Below, piece after piece: positions 46,919-56,993 of a stretch of 64,000 nucleotides of DNA. The stretch's first letter is position 1. Every line of letters starts with the position of its first letter. This DNA comes from Acidobacteriota bacterium (lineage in GTDB: Bacteria > Acidobacteriota > Blastocatellia > RBC074). The stretch is from positions 186,001 through 250,000 of the forward strand of contig JAFDVI010000019.1 in assembly GCA_018269055.1 (NCBI GenBank). Reading direction: 5' to 3'. Made by a program: the position numbers and the translations under genes. Below the pieces are notes generated by a model. That model had not been told where the DNA came from and did no database searches. It was given only the letters and a program-made list of their open reading frames with translations.

Positions 46919-49477
46919 ATGCGAAAAGCAGACTTGGCGAAAAAGTTGTTGCTGTTGGCGACAATCATAACTTGTGCATTTGTCTTTGGTTCCAACACAT
47001 CTGGCGCTGCGCCGGATGTGTTCAAAGAGAAAGTTTTGCCCATCCTGGAACAGAATTGCGCAGGTTGCCACGGCGCGAAGATTCAACGTTCCGGGCTTGA
47101 TCTGCGAACGGAAAAATCCACGCTCAAAGGTGGCACGCGCGGCCCAGCCATTGTTTCCGGCAATCCCGAAAAAAGTCTGTTGTTTCGTCTGATCACGCAC
47201 AAGGAAGAACCCGCCATGCCGATGGGCGGCAAACTCGGCGACGCGGAAATCGCCGTGATTGCGGAATGGATCAAAGGACTGGAACCCAAAACCGTTGCCG
47301 CTGCGGAGTCCGCGCCGGTTCGCCAACCCGGTTACAGCATCACCGACAAAGATCGTCAGTTTTGGTCATTCGTGAAGCCGGTTCGCCCGGCGGTTCCGCA
47401 AGTCAAAATGCGTTCGTGGGTGAAAAATGACATTGACGCTTTCGTGCTGGCCAAGCTGGAAGCCAAGGGCTTGCGGCCATCGCCTGCGGCGTCACCGCGC
47501 GATTTGCTGCGCCGCGTGTATTTCGATTTGATCGGTTTGCCGCCTTCACCAGAAGAAATGGATGCGTTTTTGAAAGACCCGTCCGATGCCGCCTATCAAA
47601 AAGTCGTCGAAAAGCTTCTGGCTTCCGAACATTACGGAGAGCGTTGGGGACGGCATTGGCTTGATTTGGCTCGGTATGCAGACAGTGGCGGCTATGAATT
47701 TGATTACGACCGGCCACACGCCTGGCGGTATCGCGATTGGGTGATTCGCGCATTCAACGCCGATATGCCGTACGACAAATTCATTCTTGAGCAATTGGCC
47801 GGCGATGAACTGAAACCCGCCGCTGAAACCAAAGCGGAAGATTTGATTCCCACTGGGTTTTTACGCAACGGCCCGACGGTAGACAATGCCGACAATGAAC
47901 AAACGCGTTCGGATGAACTGGACGATATGGTGGCGACGACTTCATCCGTGTTTCTGGGGCTGACGGTCGGTTGCGCGCGATGCCACGACCACAAATACGA
48001 TCCGATTCCGCAAAAGGATTATTACCGCATGCAAGCCGTTTTCTTCCCATTCAAGAAAACGGAAAAGTTGCTGGTCCATGAGGAAGAAAAGAAAGCGCAT
48101 GCCGTCGCCAACAAAGCGATTGAAGAGAAACTGAAGCCGTACAAAGCCCAGATCGCCGCCATCGAAAAACGTGTTCGCGAAAAACTGATGGCGGAAAAAG
48201 TCGAATTTCACGTCAAGCTGGCTGAATCTGCCGGAACGATCAACGAGCAGACGCGCGAACAATACCGAAAGGAAACTGCCGAACGCTTTGCCAAAGCCGT
48301 CAATCTGCAACCCGAAGAGATTGATGAACAGTTGACAGACGAAGAGAAAGCCGCTCGCAAAGTTGTTCAAAAAGAAATTGACGAGATCAACAAGACGCGG
48401 CCGAAGATGCTGCCTGCGGTGATGGGTGTGACGGATGTCGAAAAGCCTGAGCAGGCGTATTTGCTCAAACGCGGCGACATCAGCATGAAAGCCGATCCGG
48501 TCGGTCCAGGTTTGCCGCAAGTTCTGTGTGGCGAAAGCGATTTGAATCCGGCAGGGCGACGCAAGCAACTGGCCGATTGGATCGTCAGCAAAGACAACCC
48601 GCTGACGGCGCGCGTTGTCGTCAATCGCATCTGGCAATATCACTTCGGCAAAGGAATCGTCCGCACGCCCAGCGATTTCGGTGCGACCGGCGATAAACCA
48701 AGCCACCCTGAGTTGCTGGATTGGCTGGCCAGTGAATTTATGAATCCGCAATCCGCAATCCGCAATCCGCAATCGAAGGCCTGGAGTTGGAAGGCCATGC
48801 ATCGGTTGATCGTGACTTCAAACGCGTATCGCCAATCCAGCAAACTCAATGAAAACTCGGCTGCGACGGATTCCGAAAATCATTTGTTGTGGCGATTCAA
48901 CCCGCAGCGATTGGAAGCCGAAAGCATACGCGACAGCATCCTGTTCATCAGCGGCAAATTGAACACGGAAATGTACGGCCCAGGCATTTACCCGCGCATT
49001 GACCCGGACATTATCAACACCGGTTCGCGCCCGCGCTGGCCGCTGGACGCCAAAGACAACGAAACGACCTGGCGGCGCAGCGTTTACATTTTCGTCAAAC
49101 GATCTGTGCTGTTGCCGATGATCGAAGTGTTCGATTGTCCGGCGACGACAGTACCCGGCCCGGTCAGAGCCGTTTCCACCGTTTCGCCCCAAGCCTTGGC
49201 ATTGATGAACAACGAATTTGTGCTGCAACAGTCTGGCTTTTTCGCCGAACGGGTTGCCGCCCAAGCGGGCAGCGACACGCGCAAACAAATCGCCACGGCT
49301 TTCAATCTGGCGCTCAATCGCCAGCCGAGCGAAAAAGAACTGGCTTGGGCGCAGGAGTTCTTGCAGAAACAAACCGCCGGGTACGCCGAGCGCAAAAACG
49401 AAAAGCCGGAGGCTGCGGCGCTTCGTGATTTCTGTCACGCGATGTTCAACTTGAGCGAGTTTCTCTACCTGGATTGA
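46919..49477 (+). CDS. PSD1-type cytochrome c with DUF1549 and DUF1553 domains
   Basis: An 852-residue exported protein. Signal peptide about 1-30. The PSD1/cytochrome c domain has C47-x2-C50-H51 (CAGCHG). DUF1549 follows (about 155-360, including [20 protein letters not shown], then [16 protein letters not shown], a second CxxCH), then a charged coiled-coil segment (about 380-490), and DUF1553 from about 560 ([18 protein letters not shown]) to the C-terminus. Such proteins are abundant in Planctomycetes and found in Acidobacteriota and are thought to take part in surface polysaccharide or electron-transfer processes (family knowledge). The DUF1501 partner that often follows is absent. A 7-base tandem repeat interrupts the DUF1553 part. 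Confidence 0.9.
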   Translation: MRKADLAKKLLLLATIITCAFVFGSNTSGAAPDVFKEKVLPILEQNCAGCHGAKIQRSGLDLRTEKSTLKGGTRGPAIVSGNPEKSLLFRLITHKEEPAMPMGGKLGDAEIAVIAEWIKGLEPKTVAAAESAPVRQPGYSITDKDRQFWSFVKPVRPAVPQVKMRSWVKNDIDAFVLAKLEAKGLRPSPAASPRDLLRRVYFDLIGLPPSPEEMDAFLKDPSDAAYQKVVEKLLASEHYGERWGRHWLDLARYADSGGYEFDYDRPHAWRYRDWVIRAFNADMPYDKFILEQLAGDELKPAAETKAEDLIPTGFLRNGPTVDNADNEQTRSDELDDMVATTSSVFLGLTVGCARCHDHKYDPIPQKDYYRMQAVFFPFKKTEKLLVHEEEKKAHAVANKAIEEKLKPYKAQIAAIEKRVREKLMAEKVEFHVKLAESAGTINEQTREQYRKETAERFAKAVNLQPEEIDEQLTDEEKAARKVVQKEIDEINKTRPKMLPAVMGVTDVEKPEQAYLLKRGDISMKADPVGPGLPQVLCGESDLNPAGRRKQLADWIVSKDNPLTARVVVNRIWQYHFGKGIVRTPSDFGATGDKPSHPELLDWLASEFMNPQSAIRNPQSKAWSWKAMHRLIVTSNAYRQSSKLNENSAATDSENHLLWRFNPQRLEAESIRDSILFISGKLNTEMYGPGIYPRIDPDIINTGSRPRWPLDAKDNETTWRRSVYIFVKRSVLLPMIEVFDCPATTVPGPVRAVSTVSPQALALMNNEFVLQQSGFFAERVAAQAGSDTRKQIATAFNLALNRQPSEKELAWAQEFLQKQTAGYAERKNEKPEAAALRDFCHAMFNLSEFLYLD
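48743..48775 (+). repeat. Tandem repeat (AATCCGC)4 inside the PSD1 gene
   Basis: Four exact copies of the heptamer AATCCGC (48743-48770) plus a partial AATCG. In frame it encodes [11 protein letters not shown], at about residue 608-619, within a loop of DUF1553. A change of one unit would shift the reading frame, so the tract could switch the gene off by slippage. Confidence 0.85.
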
Positions 49478-49500
49478 AAATTTGATCCACGCAAATCAAA

Positions 49501-49534
49501 AAGGCGCGGCGAGCAATTCAGCCTGCCGCGCCTT
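49501..49534. terminator. Hairpin between convergent PSD1 and secreted-protein genes
   Basis: AAGGCGCGGC (49501-49510) and GCCGCGCCTT (49525-49534) form a perfect 10-pair GC-rich stem, 24 bases after the PSD1 stop. A-rich sequence precedes it, giving U's for the minus-strand transcript. Confidence 0.75.
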
Positions 49535-49553
49535 CGCTATGTCGGTAAAGGCC

Positions 49554-51125
49554 TTAAGGTTTAATCGGAGCCGTTGGGTCTTTCAGCTTTTCTTTCTCCG
49601 CTTCCACGTCAAAGCGTTTGTAATTGCCGTAGGTGACAACCTGATTGAAGTTGAGACCTTTGACCAGCAGCACTTTGACGCCGACGTTAATGTCGGCTCG
49701 GGTCGGGAGCCAGATTTCGTTGTTGACGCGATCCTGTTCCAGCACGAACGATCCGCCTTCTTTCAGCGAAGCCAACAGCCCGCCGCCGATTTTATACGAA
49801 TCCACCAGCCGCGCTTCGACGCGGGCGACTTGTTTGTCGGCGGCGTCCACCCAGATTGCGCCAGCCATTTTGCCGAAAAACTTCTCGTAATCTTTGCGCG
49901 GTTTGTAACCCGGCAGCGGTTCAAAGTCGAACACAATCACATCGCGCCCCCGGAATCGTTCGCGGCGAGGATTGATCAGTTTCGATGCCCGCAGCACGTC
50001 GGCGATGGAAATCCGCTGGCCGTCGTCTTCGTCGGGCTGGCCGGAATTTTCCTGCGCGATTTCGCGCTCCTTCTGTGCTTTACGCGTTTTCTCGGCTTCT
50101 TTCTTTTCAATGCTGCGGATGCGTTTTTCGATGCGTTTCTGTTCGTCGGCTTCCTCGCTGGGCGAAAGCGGTTTGTCGCCTTTGGCGATCAGTCGGCGAA
50201 TCCGATTGCCTTTGTAAAAAGTCAGCTCATGCGTTTCGGATTCCTTGTTTTTCATATTGCCGTCTTTGTCGAGTTCGCGGCTGACGGAAACCTGTGTGTA
50301 CGTGTACTTCTCCAAAATCCGATCCACTTCGTCTTCGTTTTTGCCAACGGCTTCCAGCAAAGCAGGAATGTCCGGCAGCGGTTCGTTGGAAACTTTGGGG
50401 AACTCAAACGCCAGACGGTTAATTTGCGCGTTGTGTTTGATGGAATCGAGCTTGATTTCAAAGCTGGCTTCGCCAACGGTCAGCTTGATCGCATAAGGTT
50501 CCATCAAATTTCCAACGGCTTTGAAGTCTGAATAATCGAAGATGCGAACTGCGTCGCCCGCCGGAATTTCTTCGCGCAGGAGCAAACCTGTCGAAGCGTC
50601 AAAGTGCATTTTGATCGTCACGTTTTTGGCCGTGACCAGCGACACGGTATTTGCCGGTTTGCCGTTGATTTGGGTTTGCCCTGTGAACACAAGCTTCGAT
50701 TTGTCTTTTTTGTAATCCAGCCAGCGGCCGTTTCGGAACCGGGCTTCGGTTTGAAAATCCAGGCTGGCTTGGCCGGTCAGCGTGCGCAATCCATTTCGCG
50801 AATCGCGCGCCCAAGCCGATTTGCCGTTAAAGCCTGTGATGAACTCCAGACCCGACAGGTCGTAGGATTCCGTGAACAGGTTGGGTTGGGATAGGGAGGC
50901 TTGATAAGCGCCAGTTGTGCCGTCTTTCAAGTTACTGATTTTGCCAATTGCCTGCCACGATTTGATTTCGCGTAAAGCCTTTTCGCCTTTGCCGTTGGTC
51001 ATGGCTTTAACGGCTTGTTTGATGATTTTGTCCGGCGTCTGCGCTTCGACGCAAGTGGTCAGGGAAAACAGTACAGCCAGCAAACAGACCATTCGGGTTT
51101 GGGATGAAGTGAGAATTTGAGTCAT
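49554..51125 (-). CDS. Exported outer-membrane-associated protein with charged coiled-coil insert
   Basis: A 523-residue secreted protein. Start chosen at ATG 51125 with AGGAGC upstream. Signal peptide about 1-28 (MVCLLAVLFSLTTCVEA). Residues 30-250 resemble the LolA/LolB-like outer-membrane lipoprotein-sorting fold (KSWQAIGKISNLKDG, VTIKMHFDASTGLLLREE). A highly charged helix (about 330-380, KRIEKRIRSIEKKEAEKTRK) separates it from a second beta-rich part (about 395-505, DVIVFDFEPLPGYKPRKDYE, GAIWVDAADKQVARVEARL). It may bind a lipid or hydrophobic ligand in the periplasm (inference). The substrate and partners are unknown. Confidence 0.7.
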   Translation of the reverse strand: MTQILTSSQTRMVCLLAVLFSLTTCVEAQTPDKIIKQAVKAMTNGKGEKALREIKSWQAIGKISNLKDGTTGAYQASLSQPNLFTESYDLSGLEFITGFNGKSAWARDSRNGLRTLTGQASLDFQTEARFRNGRWLDYKKDKSKLVFTGQTQINGKPANTVSLVTAKNVTIKMHFDASTGLLLREEIPAGDAVRIFDYSDFKAVGNLMEPYAIKLTVGEASFEIKLDSIKHNAQINRLAFEFPKVSNEPLPDIPALLEAVGKNEDEVDRILEKYTYTQVSVSRELDKDGNMKNKESETHELTFYKGNRIRRLIAKGDKPLSPSEEADEQKRIEKRIRSIEKKEAEKTRKAQKEREIAQENSGQPDEDDGQRISIADVLRASKLINPRRERFRGRDVIVFDFEPLPGYKPRKDYEKFFGKMAGAIWVDAADKQVARVEARLVDSYKIGGGLLASLKEGGSFVLEQDRVNNEIWLPTRADINVGVKVLLVKGLNFNQVVTYGNYKRFDVEAEKEKLKDPTAPIKP

Positions 51126-51381
51126 GAATCTTGCTCCTGCTTGTATAACAGCAAACCGCGCAAAGGGAGTGTTGGAATCATCCCGGCTTACGGTAGACTT
51201 TGTCAAAAGGTTGCAAATGAATGAGTTGTTGACGCGTTGTGCGAAGAAAGAACGGCTTTGTGGGCGTAATTTGCAGATCGTGGCAGCGAGGTTCAAAAAA
51301 ACGTCTCGGCTGTGGCTTGAACGCAGAGACGATTGCGACTAGGCTTTTCACTTGCTCCACCTCATCTCACAACCATAGAAC

Positions 51382-53334
51382 ATGATGAACACAGATTCGA
51401 CCGCTCGTTTAGCTCCAATTCACTACGCATCCACGCCGCCGCTTGCGCATCCGGCGGATGGAGTTGTTTCAACCCGCCCGCTTGGAGCGATTTACACGCC
51501 TGAACAGACGACCTTTCGCGTGTGGGCGCCGACCGCCAGCGAATTGACGCTGAATTTGTATCAATCGCCAACCGGTGGCGAAGCAACACGGGTTTCCATG
51601 TCCAAGCTCGATGACGGCTGTTGGGAAGCCGACGTCAAAGGGAACCAGCTTGGCATGTACTACACCTACTCGGCTGTCGGCGAAGACCCCAGATTCGATT
51701 CCTCGCGCGAACTGCTGGACCCTTACGCCAACGCGGTCACGAACCACGAAGGGCGGAGCATTGTTGTTCACGACGAAACTCCTGTGGCCGACCGGCCAGA
51801 TTTTCCCATCTCCGAAGCAGTCATTTATGAAATGCACGTCCGCGATTTCACAATTGATCCGGATTCGGGGATTCAGCGTCGCGGCAAATATCTGGGTTTG
51901 ACTGAAACCGGGTCACATTTGACCGGGCGGCTGGATGTTACAACCGGCTTGGATCATTTGGTGGAACTGGGCGTCAATGTTGTTCAACTGATGCCCATCA
52001 ATGAATTTCACAACCAGAAATCCGAGGATCAATATGGTTGGGGATATGACGTGGTGCACCATTTTTCGCCGGAAGGCTGGTACGCCACCGAACGTTTTGA
52101 CGCTCGTCGCATCAGCGAAGTGAAGCGGATGATTGACGCGCTGCACCGTCGCAACATTCGCGTCACGCTGGATGTGGTTTTCAATCATACGTTTGAAGCG
52201 ACAGATCGTGGCCGCATTTACAGCTTCGATGGATTGGTGCCGGGCTATTACTACCGGTTGAAACAGGATGGCAGTTATTGGAACGGTTCGGGCGTCGGCA
52301 ACGAATTTCGCACCGAAGCGCCGATGGTTCACCGTTACATCATTGATTGCCTGCGGCATTGGGTGAACGAATACAAAATTGACGGCTTCCGGTTCGACCT
52401 GATGGGATTGATTGATCGCGAAACGCTGCGGCTGATTGCCGAAAAGCTTCGCGCAATTGATCCGAATCTACTGATTTATGGTGAGCCGTGGGCTGGCGGT
52501 TCGACGCCGATCGAAATTACCTGGAAAGGGGCGCAGCGCAGTCAGGGATGGTCTGTATTCAATGACCATTACCGCGACGCGTTGAAAGGGAATGTGTTCA
52601 ACGCGCGCGAAACCGGGTTTGCCCAATCCGGCCACCATATTCACGGAACCAAACTGGGCATTCGCGGAGCGATTGACGATTTCAGCGATTCTCCACTGGA
52701 AGCGATCAATTACGTTGAATGCCACGATAATCACACGCTTTGGGATCGGCTGAAAATCTCCACGATTGACGATGCGCGAATCACGGACGCCGATCGCCGC
52801 GCGATGGATAAACTTGCCGCCGTGGCGCTGTTTACCTCGCAAGGCATTCCGTTCATTCAAGCCGGGCAGGAATTCCTCAGAACCAAAGGCGGCGACCATA
52901 ACAGCTACGACAAACCGGACGCCGTGAACATGATTCGCTGGCGCGAGAAGCTGGAACATCGCGACGTGTATGAGTATTACCAGGGACTGATCGCGCTTCG
53001 CCGCGCGCACCCGCTGTTTCGGCTGGAAACTGGGGAGGACGTTCGTGAGGGCTTGCGATTTCTGGATGACCAACTCGGCTTGGCAGTGCCGCTGGGGTGC
53101 ATCGCGTATTTAATTGAAGACGTTACCGGTCGGGACACGTGGTCGCGAGCTTTGGTGATTTTGAACGCCAGCCCACGTGTCGCCGAATTGAAAATTCCAC
53201 AAGGGAATTGGCAAGTATTCGGAGACAACAAGGAAGTCAGCGCCGTCGCTCTTCAATTGAAAGCGCCGCTTGTTGCAGAAGGCAAAGCGACCGCCGCGCC
53301 CAGAAGCGCGTTGATTTTAGGAGAGATCCGTTGA
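51382..53334 (+). CDS. GH13 pullulanase / glycogen-debranching type enzyme
   Basis: A 650-residue alpha-amylase-superfamily enzyme with no signal peptide. An N-terminal CBM48-type beta domain (35-130, [20 protein letters not shown]) precedes the GH13 barrel: region I DVVFNHT (264-270), region [11 protein letters not shown] (335-343, nucleophile D339), acid/base E368 in YGEPWAGG, and region IV VECHDN (445-450, D449). The pullulanase signature YNWGYDP is YGWGYDV (218-224) here. A C-terminal beta domain (about 545-650) closes the protein. It would hydrolyse alpha-1,6 branches of glycogen or maltodextrin in the cytoplasm (family knowledge). It stands alone; stop is 13 bases from a convergent gene. 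Confidence 0.92.
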   Translation: MMNTDSTARLAPIHYASTPPLAHPADGVVSTRPLGAIYTPEQTTFRVWAPTASELTLNLYQSPTGGEATRVSMSKLDDGCWEADVKGNQLGMYYTYSAVGEDPRFDSSRELLDPYANAVTNHEGRSIVVHDETPVADRPDFPISEAVIYEMHVRDFTIDPDSGIQRRGKYLGLTETGSHLTGRLDVTTGLDHLVELGVNVVQLMPINEFHNQKSEDQYGWGYDVVHHFSPEGWYATERFDARRISEVKRMIDALHRRNIRVTLDVVFNHTFEATDRGRIYSFDGLVPGYYYRLKQDGSYWNGSGVGNEFRTEAPMVHRYIIDCLRHWVNEYKIDGFRFDLMGLIDRETLRLIAEKLRAIDPNLLIYGEPWAGGSTPIEITWKGAQRSQGWSVFNDHYRDALKGNVFNARETGFAQSGHHIHGTKLGIRGAIDDFSDSPLEAINYVECHDNHTLWDRLKISTIDDARITDADRRAMDKLAAVALFTSQGIPFIQAGQEFLRTKGGDHNSYDKPDAVNMIRWREKLEHRDVYEYYQGLIALRRAHPLFRLETGEDVREGLRFLDDQLGLAVPLGCIAYLIEDVTGRDTWSRALVILNASPRVAELKIPQGNWQVFGDNKEVSAVALQLKAPLVAEGKATAAPRSALILGEIR

Positions 53335-53347
53335 GTGGCTCCTGTGT

Positions 53348-54388
53348 TTATTTCCCCAAGACCAGCACCATAAAGCTGCCGGGCTTTGCCACAGGGCGTG
53401 GATTAGGCCGTTCTGTGGTTGGCGCAGGCGGAGGCCCGAACTCAGCCGTCGAGAGGTACAACCGGTGCGTTTGCAGATCAACGGTCATTGTTCGCGCGCC
53501 CGGTTGAGTCTTGATAGTCTCAGCGGCGAATTTTCCCGGCGCAATTTCGTGCACAACGGTGAGCGTGCCATCGCCACCATTGGAACTAAAGGCGAAACCT
53601 GTGCCCGGATCAAACGCCGCCCCATCCGTTCCGGCACCGATGGGGATTTCGGCGATGACCTTGCCGTTGTCTGCATTCATCACGATCATCTTTTTGTTCT
53701 CGCAAACCGAAAACAGGCGGCGCTTTTTGGCATCCATGGCCAGGCCGCTCGGCCCTTCGCCCGGCGAAAGCGACCAGCGTGCTTTGATTGTCAATTCCTT
53801 GGCGTCAATCACGGCAATTTCGTTTTTGTCATCGAGATTGACGAAAACCGTGCCTTTTCCGTCTGTCACGGCAAACTCTGGTCGTCCACCGAGCAAGACG
53901 GTTTTGATGACTTCGCCTTTGGCTGCATCAATCACCGTCGTGCTGGCTTCGGCGGAGGCTCGAACGCGGTTAAACGCGAAAACGCGTTTCGTTAGAGGTT
54001 CGTACATGATCGCATCCGGGTTGCCGCCGGTTTTGGCGCTGCCAATGATCGCCAGCGTTTTCAAATCGAAAATCGTCACTGTCGCGTCACGGCCATTGCT
54101 GGTGAAACCACGACCGAGATCGTGAGCGATCGCAATGCCGTGAATGCCATTTGTGTTTGGAATTTCCCCGACCACTTTGCCGGTTTCGACATCAACGACA
54201 ACGACTTTGATCGAGTGCGAAACGTAAAGCCTGCGCGCTTCGGGGTCTACTGCTAGATAATCCCAGCCCCCTTCGCCGCCGAGTGTGATTTTGTTGATGA
54301 TATGGTAGCCGGATTGAGCCTGCGATGAACCGAATGCTGCACAGAGCAGCAGTGATGCTGCCAAAAAGCCAGACTTGCGGGTTTTCAT
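53348..54388 (-). CDS. Exported YVTN-type beta-propeller protein
   Basis: A 346-residue secreted protein with a signal peptide (about 1-24, GFLAASLLLCAAFGSSQA). The rest is built from about seven 40-residue beta-propeller blades (DYLAVDPEARRLYVSHSIKV, HGIAIAHDLGRGFTSNGRDA, DAIMYEPLTKRVFAFNRV, and so on). No enzymatic residues were seen. It is the last gene of the efflux/receptor group, 17 bases after the TonB-type receptor, so it may act on or bind the same substrate (inference). Confidence 0.88.
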   Translation of the reverse strand: MKTRKSGFLAASLLLCAAFGSSQAQSGYHIINKITLGGEGGWDYLAVDPEARRLYVSHSIKVVVVDVETGKVVGEIPNTNGIHGIAIAHDLGRGFTSNGRDATVTIFDLKTLAIIGSAKTGGNPDAIMYEPLTKRVFAFNRVRASAEASTTVIDAAKGEVIKTVLLGGRPEFAVTDGKGTVFVNLDDKNEIAVIDAKELTIKARWSLSPGEGPSGLAMDAKKRRLFSVCENKKMIVMNADNGKVIAEIPIGAGTDGAAFDPGTGFAFSSNGGDGTLTVVHEIAPGKFAAETIKTQPGARTMTVDLQTHRLYLSTAEFGPPPAPTTERPNPRPVAKPGSFMVLVLGK

Positions 54389-54405
54389 GATGTTTCCTCC
54401 GAAAG

Positions 54406-56970
54406 TTAAAACGTGAATCGTAAGGCGAACTGCAGCCGCCGCGGTGGGCGTGCGGCTACAGCTTGACCAAAAAACGGAGAGTTCTGGTTCCCAATAAATC
54501 CCACATAATTGACGCGGTTGAACACGTTAAACGCATCGGCATGTAGGCTTAGCGACGGCCCATCCTCTTTCTTTGCTTTAGATAAGTGGAACTCCCGTGA
54601 CCAGCGCAGGTCGAATTGTGCGTATCCAGGCCCTTGCAGTGTGTTGCGGCCGATGCCCGTTGGACGATCCAGCGCGAAGCTGTCGTGATTGTCGTCGCGT
54701 CCGGTTGTCAGCGTATAGGGCGCTCCTGTGTTCAACGTAAGTGCCATTCCCAGGTTGAAATAATCGTGCGCCTTGAAGACGCCCGTCATGACGAACCGAT
54801 GGCGCTGATCGAAATCGGCACGCGCCCATTCACTACGTAAATCGTAGCTATTGGCCGGAAACGCTGCCACACCACTGGTGTCATTTCGTGCTCGTCCGAG
54901 CGCATATTGGATGATGCCATTGAAATGTTTGGAGAGTGTGCCGCGCAGTGCGATTTCGAGAGAGTGGCTGGTCGAACGCGCTGAAGATTCGATCTGACGA
55001 ATCACCGTAAAGTTTGAATCAGGCCGCACAGCGAAAAGCGGCGGCGGAGGCGCGTTAATATCGCGCGAGCGGAAAAGGTCAATGCCGCGTGTCCCGACGT
55101 AGTTGACCGCCAGCGTCAGTTTCGGTTGCAGTTGTCGTTCAAGGCCCAGACCGAATTGCAGAGAATAAGGGATGACAATTTCTGGAGAAAACCGCACCAC
55201 GCTCACCGGTTGCGCGGATAGAGATTGCCCGTTTGCCAGCGGATTTGGAAAGCCTGGATTGGCAAGCACGTATCGGCGCAATCGCTGTCCGTCAAATCGC
55301 AAGATGTCTGAAATGGGTTGTGGCCCGCTGCGGTCGTAAAAGACGCCCACTCCTCCGCGCACTACCGTTTTGCGCGCTTTACCGGGCGCAAAGGCAAACC
55401 CAAAGCGCGGCGCAATGTTGTTGTGATCGCCAAAATAGTTTTGCCAGTCGTAGCGCAAGCCTATCGCAATGTTCAGCGAGGGCCTCACACGGATTTCATC
55501 CTGTACGAATGCGCCTGCCACCACTTCCCAGAAATGCAGATCAGTTTGGCCTTGTTGTTGAATGAAGTTGTATGGCCGGCTCTGTTGGTAATCAGCCAGC
55601 GAGGCAAAGAAGAATGTGCCAAGTTGATTCGTGCGGTCAAAAATGCCGCGTCGGCTGAAATCAGGAATCTGCACTCCGCCTTTGACGAAATGCTTGCCTT
55701 CGGAATACGAAAGCACTTCGTTCCAAGTCCAATGTTCTTCCGTACGTGTGAAATCGGCCTGGGCACCGCCACTGGTGAAAGCTTCCTGTACGACCACACG
55801 CGGAGCATTATTCACGCTGACAACTGGAGCACGATATTTACCGAGTAGGAAATTGACTTGGTGAACCAGCTTCGGCGAAAGGATCGAGTTGACGTTCACT
55901 CGCACTTCATCTTCGCGAAACAAGGAATTCGTCGCGACTTCAGGCAGGTTGAAACCGCCAATGCCTTGATTGCGAGCGTTGCGTCCCTCAAACGAATAAT
56001 GAACGGAAGCCGTTGTTTTATCACTCATTTGCCGTGTCAGCCGTAGGGCAAATTCGGTATCGGATGCTGGCGCAGGCGAATTTTGCCGCAAATCTCCGCC
56101 TGGCGTCCGAGCGAAGATAACGGCTTGCTGATCTTGTTCGTCGCGTTCGGCGCTGATCAGGAATGAAAAGGGGCGTTTTTTGTTTTTACTGACCGGCCCG
56201 GTCAGATTGCCTTCATACATCCGCCGCTGTTCGGGCGCGCGAGTCGCCGCAAACGGATCGCGCGCGTTCAAATGGGCGTCGCGGAACGTCCAGTTGAACT
56301 CTCCGTGATATTGCGGCGTGCCGGGTTTCGTTGTGACTTCAATTCGGCCACGTCCTGGCCGCGAGTATTCGGCGGAATATGGATTGTTATTGATCTTAAT
56401 TTCCTGAATTGCCGAAGCCGTGACACCCGCTTTATTGACTTCCATCCCATCCACAATCAGGGTCACTCCGCCAGTGCCGATGGCACCTGCATCCAGAAAG
56501 CGCGAAGCCATTGCAATCACATCCTGGTCGAATGAAGGCAGGCTTTTCAGCAATTGCCGGTCAATCGCTACGGTATCCTGGTTATTGCCTGTGTCGGTGT
56601 TAACTTGTGTCGTGGAGGCTTCGATCGTGACATCTTGTTGCAATTCAGCGACGGAGAGCACAATGCGGAACGGCGGAAGCGGCTTGGCACCAATGTTTAC
56701 GGGTTTGGTGATTGTCTGAAAGCCTTCGCGTTCAACTTTAAGCTCATAATCGCCCACCTCGACTTTTTCGAAGCGAAATGTGCCATTCGCCTCAGTGATT
56801 GTGTAATGAGTGCGTTGGTTGATGATCTGGCGCAGCGTCACACGTGCTTTGGGCAACGCAGCATCATTTTGATCGAGTACCAACCCAGTAATCGAATGCG
56901 CAGTCTGGGCCGGTGTAATCAACACTGTGAGTACTAAAACCAAACTTAAATGCAACAAGCGATACAGCAT
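54406..56970 (-). CDS. TonB-dependent receptor with carboxypeptidase-regulatory domain
   Basis: An 854-residue outer-membrane receptor. Start chosen at ATG 56970 because it gives a signal peptide (LYRLLHLSLVLVLTVLITPA) and lies 23 bases after the RND pump stop; the frame extends upstream into the pump gene and is not credible there. A carboxypeptidase-regulatory-like domain (about 25-110, GLVLDQNDAALPKARVTLRQ) precedes the plug (about 115-230, VDGMEVNKAGVTASAIQEIK) and a 22-strand-type barrel ending FALRFTF. It is in one operon with a tripartite efflux system, an unusual combination of import-type receptor and export pump (inference that they share a substrate or signal). Confidence 0.9.
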   Translation of the reverse strand: MLYRLLHLSLVLVLTVLITPAQTAHSITGLVLDQNDAALPKARVTLRQIINQRTHYTITEANGTFRFEKVEVGDYELKVEREGFQTITKPVNIGAKPLPPFRIVLSVAELQQDVTIEASTTQVNTDTGNNQDTVAIDRQLLKSLPSFDQDVIAMASRFLDAGAIGTGGVTLIVDGMEVNKAGVTASAIQEIKINNNPYSAEYSRPGRGRIEVTTKPGTPQYHGEFNWTFRDAHLNARDPFAATRAPEQRRMYEGNLTGPVSKNKKRPFSFLISAERDEQDQQAVIFARTPGGDLRQNSPAPASDTEFALRLTRQMSDKTTASVHYSFEGRNARNQGIGGFNLPEVATNSLFREDEVRVNVNSILSPKLVHQVNFLLGKYRAPVVSVNNAPRVVVQEAFTSGGAQADFTRTEEHWTWNEVLSYSEGKHFVKGGVQIPDFSRRGIFDRTNQLGTFFFASLADYQQSRPYNFIQQQGQTDLHFWEVVAGAFVQDEIRVRPSLNIAIGLRYDWQNYFGDHNNIAPRFGFAFAPGKARKTVVRGGVGVFYDRSGPQPISDILRFDGQRLRRYVLANPGFPNPLANGQSLSAQPVSVVRFSPEIVIPYSLQFGLGLERQLQPKLTLAVNYVGTRGIDLFRSRDINAPPPPLFAVRPDSNFTVIRQIESSARSTSHSLEIALRGTLSKHFNGIIQYALGRARNDTSGVAAFPANSYDLRSEWARADFDQRHRFVMTGVFKAHDYFNLGMALTLNTGAPYTLTTGRDDNHDSFALDRPTGIGRNTLQGPGYAQFDLRWSREFHLSKAKKEDGPSLSLHADAFNVFNRVNYVGFIGNQNSPFFGQAVAARPPRRLQFALRFTF

Positions 56971-56993
56971 AAATGTCTTGTCGGAAGCGAAAA

